A stretch of 64,000 nucleotides of DNA from Nonomuraea rhodomycinica. Its GTDB lineage: Bacteria; Actinomycetota; Actinomycetes; Streptosporangiales; Streptosporangiaceae. The position numbers and the translations under genes were made by a program. Below are positions 59,278-64,000 of this stretch, in pieces. Under the pieces are notes generated by a model. That model saw only the letters and a program-made list of their open reading frames with translations, was not told where the DNA came from and did no database searches. Position 1 is the stretch's first letter. Every line of letters starts with the position of its first letter. The stretch spans positions 957,993-1,021,992 of the forward strand of contig NZ_JABWGO010000001.1 in the NCBI RefSeq assembly GCF_013363995.1, read 5' to 3'.

Positions 59278-60688
59278 CGATCTCACGGTCACCGTGGCCG
59301 GGCGGACCCTGGTGGACAGGGTCGGCTTCACCCTTCCCGCCGCGCGGACCCTGGCCCTGGTCGGCGCGTCCGGCAGCGGCAAGACCACCACCGCGCTCGC
59401 CCTGCTCGGCGAGCACCCGCCCGGCGCCCGCGTCACCGGCCGCGTCACCGTGGCGGGGCGCCACGTCAGCGCCGTCCAGCCTCCGCCGCCCGGAACCGTC
59501 GGGTTCATCCCGCAACATCCCGCGACCGTGCTCAATCCGGTGCTGCGCGTCGGCACCGTGCTCCGCCAGATCGCGGCGCGCCACGGCACCTCCGTGCCCG
59601 AGGCCCTGCGCAAGGCCCGCCTCCCCCGCGACCGGGACTTCCTGCGCCGCTTCCCGCACCAGTTGTCCGGCGGGCAGCAACAGCGGCTCGTCCTGGCGCA
59701 CACCCTGCTGGCCGGCCCTTCCGTGATCGTCGCCGACGAGCCCACCACCGGCCAGGACGCCGTCACCCGGGCCGAGGTCGCCGCCGAACTGTCCGGGCTC
59801 GGCATCGCGGTCGTCCTGCTCAGCCATGACCTCGACCTGGTACGGGACCTGGCCGACCAGGTCGTCGTGCTCAAGGACGGCCGCGTCGTCGAGTCCGGCC
59901 CCACGGTTATGGACCGGCCGCGTACCGCGTACGCCAGGGCTCTGGTCACCGCGCGCCCCCGCGTGCCGGAGCCCCGCGCGGAACCGGTCGCCCTCCTGGA
60001 GATCGAGGATCTCGGCGCCGGGATCCTGCGCGAGGTGACGCTCGACGTCGCCCGGGGCGAACGGCTGGCCGTCGTCGGCCGCTCGGGCAGCGGGAAGACG
60101 ACCCTCGCCCGGTGCGTCGCCGGCCTGCGCCCCTGGTCCTCCGGCGCCGTGCGCCTGGCCGGCCGCCCCCTGCCCCGGCGGCGCGACCGCGCCGACCTGG
60201 CCCGCGTCCAGTACGTCTTCCAGAACGCCCTGGCCTCGTTCGACCCCTACCGCGCCGTCGTGGACCAGGCCGCCAGGACCGCCGTACGCCTGCGCGCCCT
60301 GCCCGTGCCCGCCGCCCGCCGGGAGGCCGTCGAGACCCTCGCCGCGCTCGGCCTGGACCACGACACCGCCCGGCGACGCCCCCACGCGCTCTCCGGCGGC
60401 GAACTCCAGCGCGCCGCCCTGGCCCGCGCCCTGCTCGCCCGCCCCGACGTGCTGATCTGCGACGAGATCACCTCCGGCCTCGACCCGGTCACCCAGGCCG
60501 AGGTGCTCGACCTGCTCACCGCCCTCGACGTGACGCTGATCGTCATCAGCCACGACCTCGCCCTGGCCGCGCGGATCGCCGACCGGGTCGCGGTCGTCCA
60601 CGACGGCCGCCTGATCGAGCACGGCCCCGCCGGCCGGCTGCTCCACCGCCCCGCCGGCCGGCTCCTCCTCCCCGCCCCGGACCGATGA
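59264..60688 (+). CDS. Fused double ABC ATPase (DppDF/NikDE type)
   Basis: 474 aa with two nucleotide-binding domains in one chain. NBD1 (1-~225): GASGSGKTTTALALLG, LSGGQQQRLVLA, VADEPTTGQD. NBD2 (~245-474): GRSGSGKTTLARCVAG, LSGGELQRAALARALL, ICDEITSGLD. Both Walker and signature motifs are intact, so it can power the importer alone. Dpp/Nik systems usually have two separate ATPases. ATG 59264 overlaps the permease by 14 bp. Last gene of the ten-gene operon. Confidence 0.94.
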   Translation: MLHVDDLTVTVAGRTLVDRVGFTLPAARTLALVGASGSGKTTTALALLGEHPPGARVTGRVTVAGRHVSAVQPPPPGTVGFIPQHPATVLNPVLRVGTVLRQIAARHGTSVPEALRKARLPRDRDFLRRFPHQLSGGQQQRLVLAHTLLAGPSVIVADEPTTGQDAVTRAEVAAELSGLGIAVVLLSHDLDLVRDLADQVVVLKDGRVVESGPTVMDRPRTAYARALVTARPRVPEPRAEPVALLEIEDLGAGILREVTLDVARGERLAVVGRSGSGKTTLARCVAGLRPWSSGAVRLAGRPLPRRRDRADLARVQYVFQNALASFDPYRAVVDQAARTAVRLRALPVPAARREAVETLAALGLDHDTARRRPHALSGGELQRAALARALLARPDVLICDEITSGLDPVTQAEVLDLLTALDVTLIVISHDLALAARIADRVAVVHDGRLIEHGPAGRLLHRPAGRLLLPAPDR

Positions 60689-60752
60689 GCCACTTCCCGC
60701 CGCCGCGCTTCACGCACGTGGCCCGGCGTCCGCGCGGCGGGGCGGGGCGGGT

Positions 60753-61862
60753 TCAGGCCGCGTAGCCGAGCACGCGGTGCGGGGTGATCCGGATCGTCAC
60801 GCGCACCCGTTCCGGAGGGAGCCGGAGGTACTCCTCCCCGCCGCCGGCGCCCTCGTACTTCTCCGCCAGCGCCGCCGCCAGTCGCCTTCCCTCGTCCTCG
60901 GTGACCGTCGCCGACCCGCGAACCTCGACGTACCTCTCGGGGTCCGCGAGGTCGAACACGCTCAGGCTGGCGCGCGGGTCCCGTTCCAGGTTGAGGACCT
61001 TGCGCCTGCCGGCCTCGGAGGAGATGACCACGTCGTCGCCGTCGGTGCCGACCCAGACGACCGAGGTCTGCGGGCTGCCGTCGGGGTTGAGCGTGGCGAG
61101 GATGCCGATGTTGGGGGCGTCGAGGATCTCGCGTGCGGAGTCGCTGAGGTGAACGCTCATGATCGACAGCTTACGTGCCCGGACGTCCCGAGGCCGAGGG
61201 CTCCGGACGGCGGTGAATCCGGCCTCCCGGCACAGGTCGAGCTGGTGCGGGCCGACGGGGACGGTCCATCCTCCTTCCAGCTCGACGCCGAGGTCGGCGC
61301 CGATGCTGATCGTGCGGGCCAGGAGCCGGGTGGTGAAGGCGCGCAGCCAGTCGCGTTCGGCGCGGCGCAGGGCCAGGGGGAAGGCGTGGTCGGCGAGGAA
61401 CACCGGCTCGACCCCGTCCCGGGCCGCGGCGTCCAGCGCCCGGCCGGTCTCCTCGACGTACCGCGCCATCCGCTCGGCCCGGCGCTCCAGCAGGGCGATC
61501 ACCTCGGTCCGGGGCAGGGCGAACATGAACATGAGCACGACCGTGAAACCGGAGGTGTCGTCTTCGGGACCGTCGAGCAACTCGCGCAGCCACGCTCGCA
61601 GGCTCGCCCGCCCCGCCTCCGTGATGTGGTGGACGGTCCGCTCGGGCCGGGCGCCCTCGCGGACCGTCTCCCCCTCGGTGATCAGGCCGGCGCCCGCCAG
61701 CCGGGGCAGGACGTCGTAGAACGACGCGTTCTTGATCTTCAGGGTGCGGTCGTGGCCGCGTTCGCGCATCTCCAGGCGCATGTCGTAGACGTGACGCGCG
61801 CGCTCGGCCAGCAGGCCGAGCACGGCCACGGTCATGGGGGTACGCAACGGGCGTGGCGGCAT
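60753..61862 (-). CDS. PadR-family regulator fused in frame to a PPOX (pyridoxamine-oxidase-like) domain
   Basis: One uninterrupted frame of 369 aa. Residues ~1-170 are PadR: winged helix (TPMTVAVLGLLAERARHVYD, FYDVLPRLAGAGLITEGETV) and PadR C-terminal helices. From ~235 (MSVHLSDSAREILDAPNIGI) to the end is a full PPOX split-barrel domain, probably binding F420 or FMN (VWVGTDGDDVVISSEAGRRK). ATG 61862 has GGAG six bases upstream. An internal ATG at 61160 would start a free PPOX protein but has no ribosome site. Either a real fusion or two genes that lost a stop. Confidence 0.75.
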   Translation of the reverse strand: MPPRPLRTPMTVAVLGLLAERARHVYDMRLEMRERGHDRTLKIKNASFYDVLPRLAGAGLITEGETVREGARPERTVHHITEAGRASLRAWLRELLDGPEDDTSGFTVVLMFMFALPRTEVIALLERRAERMARYVEETGRALDAAARDGVEPVFLADHAFPLALRRAERDWLRAFTTRLLARTISIGADLGVELEGGWTVPVGPHQLDLCREAGFTAVRSPRPRDVRARKLSIMSVHLSDSAREILDAPNIGILATLNPDGSPQTSVVWVGTDGDDVVISSEAGRRKVLNLERDPRASLSVFDLADPERYVEVRGSATVTEDEGRRLAAALAEKYEGAGGGEEYLRLPPERVRVTIRITPHRVLGYAA

Positions 61863-61873
61863 CGACGACTCCA

Positions 61874-61889
61874 TGGTCGAACTCGACCA
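61874..61889 (-). promoter_or_regulatory. Palindrome before the PadR-PPOX gene
   Basis: TGGTCGA and TCGACCA around AC, perfect 7-bp arms, 12 bp before ATG 61862. Candidate PadR operator. Its position argues against the longer start at 61874. Confidence 0.45.
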
Positions 61890-61953
61890 GACGAGATCGA
61901 CTAGAGCGGATCATTCCCCCGCATGCCCGTGGCCCTGGGCCGGCCCTGTCGGT

Positions 61954-64000
<2,047 letters not shown>

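Noticed and set aside
50137..60688. Plain nickel or oligopeptide uptake operon
   Set aside because: Six biosynthesis/export-type genes are translationally coupled to the importer, and a Zur-like box, not a NikR-like site, precedes it.

Overview
The window is very GC-rich (roughly 70-75% by eye) and tightly packed. Start and stop codons often overlap (ATGA/GTGA), GTG starts are common, and several promoters appear leaderless. Gene content (CGNR protein, DUF6153- and DUF6223-like membrane proteins, actinobacterial narGHJI, many TetR regulators, secreted GH27 and M28 enzymes with CBM13 or P domains) points to a soil actinomycete, probably Streptosporangiales or close. I see no rRNA, tRNA, CRISPR array, transposase or phage module.

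Layout. 0-12.9 kb is mixed: a HerA-like ATPase, a VOC protein, a histidine phosphatase, a PEP/pyruvate-binding + swivel-domain protein diverging from a small HTH/MarR-like pair across an AT-rich palindrome, a two-component system, an ArsR/CDF metal-efflux pair, an MFS gene diverging from a CGNR protein, and a His-rich membrane protein. 12.9-22 kb: a cysteine-synthase-like enzyme + MFS pair, convergent ackA and pta, TetR/P450, a broken RibD-like gene, and TetR/AhpD-like. 22-39 kb looks like a hypoxia/nitrate-respiration island: UspA, a P-type ATPase fused to hemerythrin, a hemerythrin protein, the seven-gene minus-strand operon narG-narH-narJ-narI-nitronate monooxygenase-narK-CopD-like, and flavohemoglobin. 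Several of its promoter regions carry DosR/DevR-like boxes, in pairs about 21 bp apart at three of them. A secreted M28 aminopeptidase sits inside. 39-42.3 kb is gene-poor and holds broken genes. 42.3-50 kb: copZ and an FAD reductase diverging between two CsoR-like operators, a monooxygenase/TetR pair around a 41-bp perfect palindrome, a TetR-amidohydrolase-acyl-CoA-ligase operon, and an Hsp20/MerR stress pair.

50.1-60.7 kb is the most interesting part: ten overlapping plus-strand genes behind one Zur-like box. They are ATP-grasp ligase, DUF364 (putative heavy-metal chelation) protein, cysteine-synthase-like PLP enzyme, dipeptide-epimerase-like enzyme, MFS exporter, SAM methyltransferase, and a complete nickel/peptide-type ABC importer (family 5 lipoprotein, two permeases, one fused double ATPase). 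I infer a zinc-starvation-induced small-molecule metallophore system: make, export, re-import. Its PLP-enzyme and MFS genes have close paralogues side by side at 12.97-15.2 kb. The window ends with a PadR-PPOX fusion ORF and two CBM13-bearing secreted proteins that share 316 identical bases.
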